Below, piece after piece: positions 53,619 through 62,991 of a DNA stretch of 64,000 bases. The position numbers and the translations under genes were made by a program. The stretch is from Mycobacterium haemophilum DSM 44634 (GTDB lineage: Bacteria > Actinomycetota > Actinomycetes > Mycobacteriales > Mycobacteriaceae): the NCBI RefSeq assembly GCF_000340435.2, contig NZ_CP011883.2, positions 3,766,687 to 3,830,686 of the forward strand, read 5' to 3'. The number at the start of each line of letters is the position of its first letter. Positions within the stretch are counted from its first letter, which is position 1. Under the pieces are notes generated by a model. That model saw only the letters and a program-made list of their open reading frames with translations, was not told the DNA's origin and made no database searches.

Positions 53619-54047
53619 TTACCGCGCGCCGATCCGGGGATCAAGTAGTTCGCCGGCGACGGATATGTCCAACGGCACCGAGCCTGGATCGTGGCCCAGG
53701 TCGATCGGCTTGTTGTCGGCGTCAACGAACACAATCCGCGGCTGGTAGGCGCGTGCCTCGGCGTCTTCCATGGTGCCATAGGCGATCAGGATCACCAGAT
53801 CGCCCGGATGAACGAGATGCGCTGCGGCACCGTTGATTCCAATCACGCCGGTGCCGCGTTCGCCGGCAATCGCGTAAGTGACGAGCCGGGCGCCGTTATC
53901 GATGTCAACGATGGTCAACTGTTCCCCCTCGAGCAGGTCCGCAGCGTCCATCAAATCGGCGTCGATGGTCACCGAGCCGACATAGTGCAGATCCGCCTGC
54001 GTGACGGTGGCGCGGTGGATCTTCGACTTCAGCATCGTCCGTAACAT
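53619..54047 (-). CDS. panD: PanD, aspartate 1-decarboxylase
   Basis: This is a 142-residue pyruvoyl enzyme making beta-alanine for pantothenate. The self-cleavage site Gly24-Ser25 is in HYVGSVTID, and ATVTQADLHY precedes it. NGAAAHLVHPGDLVILIAYG is the conserved core. ATG 54047 overlaps the panC stop by one base (TGATG). A TTG 12 nt earlier is open but less family-like. The C-terminal tail, where pyrazinoic-acid resistance changes are known, ends GELLDPRIGAR. Confidence 0.95.
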   Translation of the reverse strand: MLRTMLKSKIHRATVTQADLHYVGSVTIDADLMDAADLLEGEQLTIVDIDNGARLVTYAIAGERGTGVIGINGAAAHLVHPGDLVILIAYGTMEDAEARAYQPRIVFVDADNKPIDLGHDPGSVPLDISVAGELLDPRIGAR

Positions 54048-54997
54048 CAGTTCCTCCAAGGCGTTTGGGCGTGTTCAGCCCGACGTTCGTCCGGCCCAGC
54101 GGTGCCGGCGAAATTTCCGATCTCAATCGCGATGTTGTCCAGCAGTCTGGTGGCGCCAAGCCTGGCCGCCACCAGCAGCCGGCCGGACGCGTTGTCGCAC
54201 ACCGGGCCGAGCCCGGCGTCGCGTAGCTCCAGGTAATCGACCACAAGGCCAGGTGTGGCGTCGAGCACCGCGCGGGCCGCGTCCAGCGCAGCCTGCGCGC
54301 CCCCCGTCGCGGCGTGCGCCCCGGCCGTCAACGCCGCCGACAGCGCCACAGCCAGATCGCGCTGCACCGGATCCAGGTAGCGGTTGCGCGACGACATCGC
54401 CAGCCCGTCGGCTTCGCGCACGGTCGGGACGCCGACCACAACGACGTCGATGTTCAGGTCGGCGACCATCTGCCGGATCAGGACCAGCTGCTGGTAGTCC
54501 TTCTCACCGAAGAAAATCCGGTCCGGACGCACAATCTGGAGCAGCTTGAGCACCACGGTCAGCACGCCGCTGAAATGGGTTGGCCGCGGGCCACCTTCGA
54601 GTTCGGACGCTAACGCCCCGGCGTGCACGGTGGTGCGCAGTCCGTGGGGATACTCGGGGTACATGGCCGCAACGGTCGGCGCGAACACAATCTCGACACC
54701 TTCGGCGCGCAGCAGCGCCAAATCCTCGTCGAGGGTTTGCGGGTAAGCGTCGAGGTCTTCCGCGGCGCCGAATTGCAGCGGGTTGACGAAAATCGACACC
54801 ACGACCACCGAACCGGGCACGCGTTTGGCCGCGCGAACCAGGGCCAGGTGCCCGTCGTGCAGCGCGCCCATCGTCGGCACCAGCATCACCCGGCGGCCGG
54901 TGTGACGCAGCGCGCGGCTGACGTCGGTGACGTCTCGGGGCGTCGAGTACACATTGAGTTCGCCCGGGTCGAATGCCGGCGGCCGGCTGTTCGTCAC
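54047..54997 (-). CDS. panC: PanC, pantothenate synthetase
   Basis: This is a 316-residue ATP-dependent ligase joining pantoate and beta-alanine. LVPTMGALHDGHLALVRAA carries the HxGH motif, VSIFVNPLQFGAAEDLDAYP the pantoate site, and FFGEKDYQQLVLIRQMV and AMSSRNRYL (KMSKS-like) the ATP site. ATGA overlap links it to the upstream Rv3603c-like gene. Confidence 0.96.
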   Translation of the reverse strand: MTNSRPPAFDPGELNVYSTPRDVTDVSRALRHTGRRVMLVPTMGALHDGHLALVRAAKRVPGSVVVVSIFVNPLQFGAAEDLDAYPQTLDEDLALLRAEGVEIVFAPTVAAMYPEYPHGLRTTVHAGALASELEGGPRPTHFSGVLTVVLKLLQIVRPDRIFFGEKDYQQLVLIRQMVADLNIDVVVVGVPTVREADGLAMSSRNRYLDPVQRDLAVALSAALTAGAHAATGGAQAALDAARAVLDATPGLVVDYLELRDAGLGPVCDNASGRLLVAARLGATRLLDNIAIEIGNFAGTAGPDERRAEHAQTPWRN

Positions 54998-55905
54998 GGC
55001 GCCAGCACCTCGACGACATCGTCGGGGGCATGTGCGCGCTGGGCGGTCCGCAGCGCATTCACCCGATACGCCTGGGCCAGTTCTGGGTCAACCTGCATCA
55101 GCGCGGCCAAGTGACCCGCGACCGCGGCCGCATCACCGCGGGCGACCGGTCCAGTGAGCGCGGCCTGGCCACGTTGCAGGGTGTTCTCGCACGCCGCCCG
55201 GGCCAATGGCCCAATGATCCGTTCGGCGATGCCGCCGGGCTGGTCGTCGACGGTTTGTTGGCCGAGCAGTTCGCTGCTGCCCAGCGCGGCCCGCAGCCCC
55301 TCGAGCGCGTCGGCAAGCACCGTCACGATGTGGTTCCCAGCATGGGCCAGGGCCGCATGGTAGAGGACGCGGGCGTCCTCGCGGACACAGAACGGCTCTC
55401 CGCCCATCTCCAGCACCAGTGACTGCGCGATCGCATACCCGACATCGTCGGCCGCGGTGATCCCAAAGCACGTATCCGGCAGCCGGCTGATGTCCTCGTC
55501 GGCGCCGGTGAACGTCATCGCCGGGTGAATGGCCAGCGGAATACAGCCGTCGGTGCTCAGCGGGGCGAGGACGCCGACCCCGTTGGCCCCAGAAGTGTGC
55601 GCCACGATCGTCTGAGGCCGCACCGCCGAAGTCGCAGCCAAGCCGGACACCAGACCGGCGAGTTCGCTATCGGGAACCGCTAACAGCAACAGTTCAGCGC
55701 TGGCGGCCACCTCCGGCGGCGAGGCCACCGAGGTATCGGGGAGCCGACGCCGAGCCCGCTGCCGCGACGCACGGGAGATGGCGCTGCACGTCACCACAAC
55801 GTGGTCGGCGCGCTCCAGTGCGACACCCAACGCGGTACCCACCCGGCCGGCGGAGATGATCCCCACCTTGAGCCTGGCCGGGCGCAAACCGTCGAACTGC
55901 ACCAT
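54994..55905 (-). CDS. Rossmann-fold plus DUF2520 protein (Rv3603c-like)
   Basis: This is a 303-residue protein. The N-terminal NADP-type Rossmann domain has KVGIISAGRVGTALGVALE, and LLLLAVPDSELAGLVSGL follows. The C-terminal DUF2520 helical domain contains FCVREDARVLYHAALAHAGN and GLRAALGSSELLG. It resembles ketopantoate or pyrroline-carboxylate reductases and sits directly upstream of panC. A ketopantoate-reductase-like role is tempting but unproven. Met at 55905 is preferred over 55947 because the length then equals that of the homologue as I remember it. Confidence 0.85.
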   Translation of the reverse strand: MVQFDGLRPARLKVGIISAGRVGTALGVALERADHVVVTCSAISRASRQRARRRLPDTSVASPPEVAASAELLLLAVPDSELAGLVSGLAATSAVRPQTIVAHTSGANGVGVLAPLSTDGCIPLAIHPAMTFTGADEDISRLPDTCFGITAADDVGYAIAQSLVLEMGGEPFCVREDARVLYHAALAHAGNHIVTVLADALEGLRAALGSSELLGQQTVDDQPGGIAERIIGPLARAACENTLQRGQAALTGPVARGDAAAVAGHLAALMQVDPELAQAYRVNALRTAQRAHAPDDVVEVLAP

Positions 55906-56005
55906 CGCAGACGGCCTCACATGTTTGTTGGTTCGTTCCAGTCCCATGGCATGGGTACCGGACGGTCACTAAGACTGTAGTCGATTTGGCAGGCAGGACC
56001 CAGTG

Positions 56006-57304
56006 TCATGCGTCACGGCCCTCACGCTTACGACGCCGGCCACCACCGGTCGGCTCGGCCCCTAGCCGGGCCATCAGATCGGCAACCGACTGACCACCGG
56101 CTGCTAGATCGCGTCCCTTTACCTCGTCCGCCGAGGGATCCGCGCCGCGGTGCCGGGGCACCGGCTCGGGAGGCGACGCCAGTCGTGGTGGCTGTTCGGC
56201 GAAAGCAGGACCAGCAGGTGCCGGCGGCTGGCTGCTCGGGGTGCCTTTGACCGCAATGTTCTCGATGCTGTATTCGCGGTATTCGGCGGAGTGGCGCGAC
56301 CGCGCCCGGCGACCCGACCCGCTGTACTGCTGCTCGGTCCCGGCTTCGCCAGGCAGGCCTGCTACGACGTCGTCCGGGCTGGAATGGCGGGCCCGCCGCC
56401 GACGACCCGACGGGGCGGCAACCGAGGCAGTCGCGGACTCGACGCCCGCCCAGGTGCTGTCCGCCGAACCAGGGGGCAGCCAGTGTTCGTTTGCGGTGAC
56501 CGGCTGCCAATCCTGCATTTGTGGTTGCAGCTGTTCCGGTGGTGGGGCTGATGGTGGCGGCCGGTGGCGAGGTTCAAACCGCAAATCCGGCTGTGCCGGC
56601 GGGGCCTCAAAATGCGGCCGCATCCGCTCCTGCGGGGTCGCCGGCCCTCGAGGCGGCAACAGCGGTTCCTCGGGCACGTCGATGATCGAGGTGTCATCGG
56701 TGCGGTTGGGCACCCGGTCTTGGCGGTCTTGGCGGGCCGATGTGACCCGATCGCTGGGCACCCAGTCGACGGGCTTGCTCTGGCCATCGCGGGCCCAATC
56801 GCTATAAGCGCGCGTTGGGGGGGCGGCTTCTGTCTGCGGTGTCTCCGCACCAGCCAACGCCGGGCGGTGCTGCAGATCCGTATCGAACAAGATCTCCAGG
56901 TTGGTTCGTAACGCGGTCAGCTCCGCCCGCAATGCAGCCACTTCGTCGGCGGCCTGAGCGCGCAGCTCGGAGGCCAGCTCGCGGCGCAGCTGGGACTCCA
57001 CCATCAGCTCATATTCGCGGCGGGCCGCGATTTCCCGATCCAACTGCAGGTCGTAGACCAGCTTGAGGTCCCGCACCCGAGACTGATCCGCGTCGCTTTG
57101 CCGACGGTACAGCACCGACACGAAGGCGCCGGCGACTGCGGCCCACAGCGCCAGGATCACCGCGAGCTTGAGAAGTTCCACCTGATTGGTGAAAACTAGT
57201 GCGGAACTGGCCCCCATCGCGAGGACCAGCAACGCCGTCAAGAGCACCCAACCCGGCCTGCGGCCGCCGCGCCGGACCCGGGCGCCGCGGGACAGAACGG
57301 TCAT
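56006..57304 (-). CDS. Membrane protein with long Pro/Arg-rich tail, DUF6779-like (Rv3604c-like)
   Basis: This is a 432-residue protein. Two membrane helices lie at about 18-37 (WVLLTALLVLAMGASSALVF) and 43-64 (LLKLAVILALWAAVAGAFVS). A coiled-coil segment (RDLKLVYDLQLDREIAARRE onward to LRTNLEIL) follows, then about 280 residues rich in Pro, Arg, Gln and Ser predicted disordered, probably cytoplasmic. The frame extends nine codons upstream; Met at 57304 gives the family N-terminus MTVLSRGARVRRGG. No function is known to me. It lies in the fol-pan operon. Confidence 0.85.
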   Translation of the reverse strand: MTVLSRGARVRRGGRRPGWVLLTALLVLAMGASSALVFTNQVELLKLAVILALWAAVAGAFVSVLYRRQSDADQSRVRDLKLVYDLQLDREIAARREYELMVESQLRRELASELRAQAADEVAALRAELTALRTNLEILFDTDLQHRPALAGAETPQTEAAPPTRAYSDWARDGQSKPVDWVPSDRVTSARQDRQDRVPNRTDDTSIIDVPEEPLLPPRGPATPQERMRPHFEAPPAQPDLRFEPRHRPPPSAPPPEQLQPQMQDWQPVTANEHWLPPGSADSTWAGVESATASVAAPSGRRRRARHSSPDDVVAGLPGEAGTEQQYSGSGRRARSRHSAEYREYSIENIAVKGTPSSQPPAPAGPAFAEQPPRLASPPEPVPRHRGADPSADEVKGRDLAAGGQSVADLMARLGAEPTGGGRRRKREGRDA

Positions 57305-57449
57305 GGCCTGACTGTACCCGGACGAGGTCAATCCGCGTGTCGCACCAGTCCGGCGATTTCCACCTGCGTCAATCGTGGGTCGAATTGCGGTGCAATACCC
57401 GGCTGATAATCCACGCTACGCGTGGCGGTCCGCAACGTTGGCGAGCGAG

Positions 57450-57926
57450 CTAATTTTCGGCACCCTCGCCGTGCTCGGTGGGGTCCTGCGGAGATTTGCA
57501 GCAATGTTGCAGCCACATGGCTGCAACTACTAAAGCCAGGGCGCTGAAGGCCGCCACAACCGTTCCAGAGGTGTCCTCGTCGGCAACCCGCAGCCACGAC
57601 CGCCGCGGCAAAAAATACACCAATACGCCGACCCACCAACCCAGCACCAGCGCACCCACCCAGGCCGACGCCTTGGCAACCATCAGGCTGCGTGCCACCG
57701 CTAGCGGATGCAGCCAACCGGGCCCATCGCCGATCTCACCATCGCTGATCTTGGTCCGCACGTAGCGCGCCCACAGCGCCTCAGCGATGGCAACCGCGAG
57801 CAGCGACAGACCGGTCCACACGGTGATCGGTGGAAACCACCGGTACAGCACCACCACCAGCAGATAACCCACCACCGCAGCGCCGATCACCGCGGCCGTC
57901 AGGTCACGTTTGCGGGTCGGTCCCAT
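57450..57926 (-). CDS. Four-span membrane protein, DUF3180 (Rv3605c-like)
   Basis: This is a 158-residue DUF3180 protein with four hydrophobic segments at about 11-30, 36-54, 85-105 and 122-141. Start ATG overlaps the folK stop (TGATG). It is conserved next to folK in actinobacteria, but its role is unknown. Confidence 0.88.
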   Translation of the reverse strand: MGPTRKRDLTAAVIGAAVVGYLLVVVLYRWFPPITVWTGLSLLAVAIAEALWARYVRTKISDGEIGDGPGWLHPLAVARSLMVAKASAWVGALVLGWWVGVLVYFLPRRSWLRVADEDTSGTVVAAFSALALVVAAMWLQHCCKSPQDPTEHGEGAEN

Positions 57927-58468
57927 CAGTCTGATTTCGGCTTGAGTGTCAGCTTGGTCAACCGCACACCTTCCCGCTCGGTCGGCTCCACCTCGGCCAA
58001 CAGCTGGTCGACCCGCCGCGCCCGCCCGGCGACGGTCAGCTCAGCATCCGGGTCGACGGCCAACCACGGAACCAGCACGAAAGCCCGCAGATGAGCCCGC
58101 GGATGCGGCAACGTCAGGTCGCTTTCGCGCGTGATCACCTCGGCCGCACCGTTCGTAGCGCCCGAAGTCTGGTAGCAGGAGATCACGTCGACGTCGAGGG
58201 TGCGCGGGCCCCAACGCTGGCCGCGAACCCGACCCGCCTTCCGCTCGAGCTGCTGGGCCCGGCACAGCCAGGCCTGCGCGTCATACGCCGGGCCGTCGGC
58301 GATCACCACCGCGTTGAGGAACGATCCCTGCTCCACGCCACCCCATGCGACGGTGTCATACACCGGCGACACCGCCACCACTGCTTGGCCGAGCCCGTCG
58401 ACGACTGACTGCAGCCGCGCCAGACGGTCACCCAGGTTGGATCCGATGGACAGTACGACGCGAGTCAT
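57926..58468 (-). CDS. folK: FolK, HPPK pyrophosphokinase
   Basis: This is a 180-residue HPPK transferring pyrophosphate from ATP to 6-hydroxymethyl-dihydropterin. VVLSIGSNLGDRLARLQ opens the fold, GGVEQGSFLNAVV follows, and RWGPRTLDVDVISC and LTLPHPRAHLRAFVLVPW carry the Asp pair and ATP-binding Arg/His. It is separated from folB by a 52-bp MIRU-type spacer rather than the tight overlap usual here. Confidence 0.95.
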   Translation of the reverse strand: MTRVVLSIGSNLGDRLARLQSVVDGLGQAVVAVSPVYDTVAWGGVEQGSFLNAVVIADGPAYDAQAWLCRAQQLERKAGRVRGQRWGPRTLDVDVISCYQTSGATNGAAEVITRESDLTLPHPRAHLRAFVLVPWLAVDPDAELTVAGRARRVDQLLAEVEPTEREGVRLTKLTLKPKSD

Positions 58469-58520
58469 CGGCGCCGCTCCTCCTCATCGCTTCGCTCTGC
58501 ATCGTCGTCGTCGCGAGTCA
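58469..58520. repeat. MIRU-type interspersed unit between folB and folK
   Basis: The segment contains the MIRU core CCTCATCGCTTCG (58482-58494) followed 2 nt later by CTGCATCGTCG (58497-58507). It fills exactly the space between the folB stop and folK start, with a size close to the 53-bp MIRU class. The same two blocks, split by a hairpin, occur at 882-940. Confidence 0.75.
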
Positions 58521-58919
58521 TCACACCTCGCTCACAGGAATCACCGAACCGCGACCACCGCGCCGCGATCGCCGAACCACCACCGCCACATCAGAGAACC
58601 TCTGTGGGATCGGCGCCTGCGGCTTGTGCACCACCACCTCCACAGCGTGCACGCGTTCGTCGTCCATCACGAAGTCGGCAATCTCGCTGCCGACCGTCTC
58701 GATCAGGTTCCGTGGTGGGCCGGCGATGATCTCGGCAGCCCGCTCAGCCAGAACCACGTAGTCATGGGTGTCAGCCAGGTCGTCGCTCGCGGCCGCATCG
58801 GCCAGATCGATCCACAAGATGACGTCCACCACGAAGTCCTGCCCGTTGACGCGCTCAACGTCGTAGACCCCGTGCCGTCCATGAACTGTCAAGCCCCGCA
58901 ACTCAATTCGGTCAGCCAT
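58521..58919 (-). CDS. folB: FolB, dihydroneopterin aldolase
   Basis: This is a 132-residue FolB making 6-hydroxymethyl-dihydropterin and glycolaldehyde. RIELRGLTVHGRHGVYDVER carries the family start and conserved Glu/Tyr, and VEVVVHKPQAPIP carries the catalytic Lys. ATG 58919 overlaps the folP stop by 8 nt. Confidence 0.95.
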   Translation of the reverse strand: MADRIELRGLTVHGRHGVYDVERVNGQDFVVDVILWIDLADAAASDDLADTHDYVVLAERAAEIIAGPPRNLIETVGSEIADFVMDDERVHAVEVVVHKPQAPIPQRFSDVAVVVRRSRRGGRGSVIPVSEV

Positions 58920-59766
58920 CGCATCCAACCTTTGCAATCTGAGGCCCAGCATGCAGCCAAGCCCCGACGACCTTGAGAGCGTCGACCGAGGCCCGCACGT
59001 CGTGCACCCGCACACCCCAAGCCCCGTGCAGGGCGGCAAGTGCGGAAATCACCGCGGTCGCCGTCTCGCGGCCATCCGGCGGTCGCGACGCGCCATCAGG
59101 CCCGGCTAATAACCTACCCAGGAACCGTTTACGCGAGGCGCCAAGTAAGACCGGGACCCCCGTGGCCACCAACTCCGGCAACGCATTCAGCAGCGCCCAA
59201 TTGTGCTGTCCCGTCTTGGCGAATCCAAGCCCAGGATCGATCACTAACTTCTGCGGGTCAACACCTGCGGCTACCGCCCGGTCGACGCCGGCCAGTAGGT
59301 CGGCGCGCACTTCGGCCACCACGTCGCGGTAATGCGGAGCCTCATACGGCCGGTCGGCCGACACCGGTCGCCAGTGCATCAGCACCCACGCAACACCGGC
59401 TTCAGCCACCAGAGAAGCCATCGCGGGATCGGCTCGCCCACCGGACACATCGTTGACGATCCGCGCGCCGCTTTGCAGCGCCGCCCGTGCAACATCAGCG
59501 CGCATAGTATCGATACTTACCGTAATTCCCTGTGCAGCAAGACCTTTGACGACAGGAACGATACGAGAGAGCTCAACTCGAGGATCGGTTCGAATAGCAC
59601 CGGGCCGAGTCGATTCGCCCCCGACGTCGACAATCCCGGCGCCGTCCGCGGCCATTACCAAGCCGTGCTGGACAGCGTCGTCAGGATCAAGGTAACGCCC
59701 GCCATCCGAGAATGAATCGTCAGTGACGTTCAGCACCCCGATAACCTGCACCGGCGCCGGACTCAC
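58912..59766 (-). CDS. folP1: FolP1, dihydropteroate synthase
   Basis: This is a 284-residue TIM-barrel enzyme condensing p-aminobenzoate with the pterin pyrophosphate, the sulfonamide target. GVLNVTDDSFSDGGRY, VDVGGESTRPGA, IVNDVSGGRADPAM, VIDPGLGFAKTGQHNW and LLGASRKRFLGRLL are the conserved pterin and sulfa-site loops, all intact. ATGA overlap links it to folE. Confidence 0.96.
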   Translation of the reverse strand: MSPAPVQVIGVLNVTDDSFSDGGRYLDPDDAVQHGLVMAADGAGIVDVGGESTRPGAIRTDPRVELSRIVPVVKGLAAQGITVSIDTMRADVARAALQSGARIVNDVSGGRADPAMASLVAEAGVAWVLMHWRPVSADRPYEAPHYRDVVAEVRADLLAGVDRAVAAGVDPQKLVIDPGLGFAKTGQHNWALLNALPELVATGVPVLLGASRKRFLGRLLAGPDGASRPPDGRETATAVISALAALHGAWGVRVHDVRASVDALKVVGAWLHAGPQIAKVGCDG

Positions 59767-60395
59767 TTACGTAGGATGAGGTCGAGCGCTTCGGCTCGAG
59801 AAGCAGCATCGGTTTTGAACTGACCGCGCACCGCCGACGTCGTCGTGATCGCGCCGGGTTTGCGGACACCGCGCATCGCCATGCACAGGTGCTCGGCCTC
59901 GATGACGACGATGACCCCGCGCGGATCGAGCTTGCTGACCAAGGCGTCGGCGATCTGGCTGGTGAGCCGCTCCTGCACTTGTGGCCGCTTGGCGTAGAGG
60001 TCCACTAGCCGAGCGATCTTCGACAGGCCGGTCACCCTACCGTCGACGCCCGGAATGTAGCCGACATGTGCCACACCGTGGAAGGACACCAGATGGTGCT
60101 CGCAGGTGGAGTACATCGGAATCTCTTTGACGATCACCAGTTCGTTGTGTTCTTCGTCGAACATGGTGTTCAGCACGGTTTGCGGGTCGGTGTAGAGCCC
60201 GGAGAACATCTCGCGGTATGCGCGCGCCACGCGAGCCGGGGTGTCGGCTAAACCTTCCCTATCCGGGTCCTCGCCGATGGCATACAGCAACTCGCGAATC
60301 GCGGCCTCGGCACGCTGCTGGTCAAAAACCCGGATACGCGGGACCGCGGCGGTGCTCTCCGGCCCCAAATCCGGTCCCAAATCCGGTAAGGCCAT
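59763..60395 (-). CDS. folE: FolE, GTP cyclohydrolase I
   Basis: This is a 210-residue GTP cyclohydrolase I, first step of folate synthesis. Zn ligands are Cys and His in YSTCEHHLVSFHG and the later Cys in EAEHLCMAMRGV; RVTGLSKIARLVDLYAKRPQ is the signature. The N-terminus contains a small LGPD LGP repeat from a 12-nt tandem duplication (near 60361-60385), which explains the slightly greater length. ftsH ends 16 bp upstream. Confidence 0.96.
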   Translation of the reverse strand: MALPDLGPDLGPESTAAVPRIRVFDQQRAEAAIRELLYAIGEDPDREGLADTPARVARAYREMFSGLYTDPQTVLNTMFDEEHNELVIVKEIPMYSTCEHHLVSFHGVAHVGYIPGVDGRVTGLSKIARLVDLYAKRPQVQERLTSQIADALVSKLDPRGVIVVIEAEHLCMAMRGVRKPGAITTTSAVRGQFKTDAASRAEALDLILRK

Positions 60396-60411
60396 CGAAT
60401 CCTCCGTTTCG

Positions 60412-62775
60412 TCAGCCGTGCGCCGGCGGGTTGGAGGGGCTCACGCCCTCGTCCGGCTGTTCAGGGGACTTACCCGCGTCCGGGGCGGATTGATCAGGCG
60501 GCGGGTAAGGCGGATAGGGCGGGTACGACGGATACGGAGGGTGGGCTTGGCCCGGATAGCTGGGCGCTGGCTGCGGCCAATAGGGCGACTGCGGGGGTTG
60601 CTGTGCAGGCGGATACCAGTAACCCGGCGGCTGCTGTGGCGGCCATCCAGGCGCATGCCAACCCGCCGGAGCGCCGTAGTCGGGTTGGGTGGGGCCGTGC
60701 TGGCGCTGACGGTCCCCAGCATGTGAACCATTGGCACCGTGGCCGGGTCCGTCGGCCTCCGACTGCGCTGCTTGTTGCGCGGCCTCAGCGGCCTGCGAAG
60801 CGCGGGCGATGGCTGCCTTGAACGCCGGCTCGGGGACCGGCTGGGGCCAGGGCTCGCCGCGCTCGATCGCCAGCTCACCGGGTGTCTTAATCGGCGGCTT
60901 GTCCGACGGGATCCGTCCACCGAAATCGTCGAACATGGTGAGTCGGGGCCGCTTTTCGACGCCGGCGAAGATCCCCTCTAGCTCCGGCCGGTGCAGGGTT
61001 TCTTTTTCCAGCAGCTCGCCGGCCAGGGTGTCGAGCACGTCGCGGTATTCGGTGAGAATCTCCCACGCCTCGGTGTGCGCGGCTTCAATGAGCTTGCGAA
61101 CCTCATCATCGATGTCACGGGCCACCTCGTGGGAGTAATCCGCCTGGGTGCCCATGGTCCGGCCGAGGAACGGGTCGCCGTGCTCGGAGCCATATTTGAC
61201 CGCCCCAAGTTTGGAGCTCATACCGAATTCGGTGACCATCGAGCGCGCGATTTTGGTGGCCTGCTCGATATCCGAGACCGCACCGGTCGTCGGCTCGCGA
61301 AACACCAGCTCCTCGGCGGCGCGTCCACCCATCGCGAACACCAGCTGCGCGATCATCTCCGAGCGGGTTCTAAGGCCCTTGTCTTCCTCGGGCACCGCCA
61401 CCGCATGCCCGCCGGTGCGACCCCGAGCCAGGATCGTCACCTTGTAGACCGGGTCGATGTCGGGCATCGCCCAAGCCGCCAAGGTGTGCCCGCCCTCGTG
61501 ATAGGCCGTGATCTTCTTTTCCTGCTCGCTGATGATCCGGCCCTTGCGACGCGGCCCGCCGATCACCCGGTCCACCGCCTCCTCCAAGGCGGGGCCGGTG
61601 ATGACAGTGCCGTTCTCCCGGGCGGTCAGCAGCGCCGCCTCGTTGACGACATTGGCCAGGTCGGCGCCGGTCATGCCGACAGTGCGCTTGGCGAGTCCGT
61701 CGAGGTCGGCGTCGTCGGCGATCGGCTTGCCCTTGGAATGCACGCGTAGTACCGCACGACGACCTGCCAGGTCAGGGTTGGACACCGGGATCTGCCGGTC
61801 GAAACGCCCGGGCCTTAGCAGCGCGGGGTCCAAGATGTCAGGCCGGTTGGTTGCCGCGATCAAGATGACGCCCGCCCGATCGCCGAAACCGTCCATCTCG
61901 ACCAGCAACTGGTTCAAGGTTTGCTCGCGTTCGTCGTGGCCACCGCCGAGCCCGGCGCCTCTTTGTCGGCCGACGGCGTCGATCTCGTCGACGAAGATGA
62001 TGCACGGGCTGTTCTGCTTGGCCTGGTCGAACAGGTCTCTTACGCGGGAGGCGCCAACGCCGACGAACATCTCAACGAAGTCGGAGCCGGAGATGGTGAA
62101 AAACGGAACGCCCGCTTCGCCTGCGACAGCGCGGGCCAGCAACGTCTTACCGGTGCCCGGCGGCCCGTAGAGCAGCACGCCCTTGGGGATCTTCGCGCCG
62201 AGCGCCTGGTACCTGCTGGGGTTTTGCAGGAAGTCCTTGATCTCGTAGAGCTCCTCGACCGCTTCGTCGACGCCGGCGACGTCGGCGAAAGTGGTCTTGG
62301 GCATGTCTTTGGAAAGTTGCTTGGCGCGTGATTTGCCGAATCCGAAGCCCATTCGGGCGCCGCCCTGCATGCGGGAGAACATCACAAACAGGCCCACCAG
62401 CAAGAGCAGCGGCAGCACGTAAACGAGCAACTCGCCCAGGATGCTGCCTTCGTTGACGATGGTGCTGACCTTTGCGTTCTTAGCGCTCAGCGCGTTGAAC
62501 AGATCGACCGCGTACCCGGTGGGGTATTTGGTGATGACCTTGTCGGAGCCATCGGTGTCGTTGTTGCCCTTTTTCAAGGTCAACCGCAGCTGCTGCTCCC
62601 GGTCATCGATCTGCGCGCTCTTGACGTTGTCGCCGTTGATCTGGGCCATCGCCACCGAGGTGTCGACGGGCTTGTAACCACGGGTGTCGTCGCTGAAGTA
62701 GAAAAACGACCAGCCAAGCAGCACCACTACGGCGATCACCGTAACCGTGCGGATCACGTTTTTTCGGTTCATCAA
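60412..62775 (-). CDS. ftsH: FtsH, membrane AAA+ zinc protease
   Basis: This is a 787-residue FtsH. Membrane spans lie at about 8-27 and 113-133 with an outer domain between. AAA Walker A is GPPGTGKT (204-211), Walker B is FVDEID (261-266), and the SRH region contains ATNRPDILDPALLRPGRFDR. The zinc site is HEGGH (426-430) with a later Asp. It degrades misassembled membrane proteins. After about residue 640 there is a long tail rich in Gln, Pro and Tyr with repeated YPP units. The length exceeds the roughly 760 I recall for H37Rv, mostly in this tail. Confidence 0.97.
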   Translation of the reverse strand: MMNRKNVIRTVTVIAVVVLLGWSFFYFSDDTRGYKPVDTSVAMAQINGDNVKSAQIDDREQQLRLTLKKGNNDTDGSDKVITKYPTGYAVDLFNALSAKNAKVSTIVNEGSILGELLVYVLPLLLLVGLFVMFSRMQGGARMGFGFGKSRAKQLSKDMPKTTFADVAGVDEAVEELYEIKDFLQNPSRYQALGAKIPKGVLLYGPPGTGKTLLARAVAGEAGVPFFTISGSDFVEMFVGVGASRVRDLFDQAKQNSPCIIFVDEIDAVGRQRGAGLGGGHDEREQTLNQLLVEMDGFGDRAGVILIAATNRPDILDPALLRPGRFDRQIPVSNPDLAGRRAVLRVHSKGKPIADDADLDGLAKRTVGMTGADLANVVNEAALLTARENGTVITGPALEEAVDRVIGGPRRKGRIISEQEKKITAYHEGGHTLAAWAMPDIDPVYKVTILARGRTGGHAVAVPEEDKGLRTRSEMIAQLVFAMGGRAAEELVFREPTTGAVSDIEQATKIARSMVTEFGMSSKLGAVKYGSEHGDPFLGRTMGTQADYSHEVARDIDDEVRKLIEAAHTEAWEILTEYRDVLDTLAGELLEKETLHRPELEGIFAGVEKRPRLTMFDDFGGRIPSDKPPIKTPGELAIERGEPWPQPVPEPAFKAAIARASQAAEAAQQAAQSEADGPGHGANGSHAGDRQRQHGPTQPDYGAPAGWHAPGWPPQQPPGYWYPPAQQPPQSPYWPQPAPSYPGQAHPPYPSYPPYPPYPPPDQSAPDAGKSPEQPDEGVSPSNPPAHG

Positions 62776-62940
62776 TCATCGGCCGTGCCGGCCAGGTTCC
62801 TTCCCCGATACACGCAGCTAGAAAAGTCCAGGCTACCGCCAGTCGCGATCGCCAGCTCAGCGCCTGGCGACAATGCGGCCTGCGAAGCGGGCCGCCACCA
62901 TCTCACCCAGTGGCGATCGCCAGTTCCGTGGTTCCCGAGT

Positions 62941-62991
62941 GTGCGGCCAGCTTCACGTTCGCGGCCCAACGTGCGGCCAGCTTCACGTTCG
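62941..62991. repeat. Two direct copies of a 21-bp motif, 30 bp apart, in the ftsH-ephA gap
   Basis: The same 21 bases (GTGCGGCCAGCTTCACGTTC plus G) occur at 62941-62961 and 62971-62991. The 30-bp period suggests a small tandem duplication. The rest of the 241-bp gap contains no supportable gene. Confidence 0.85.
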
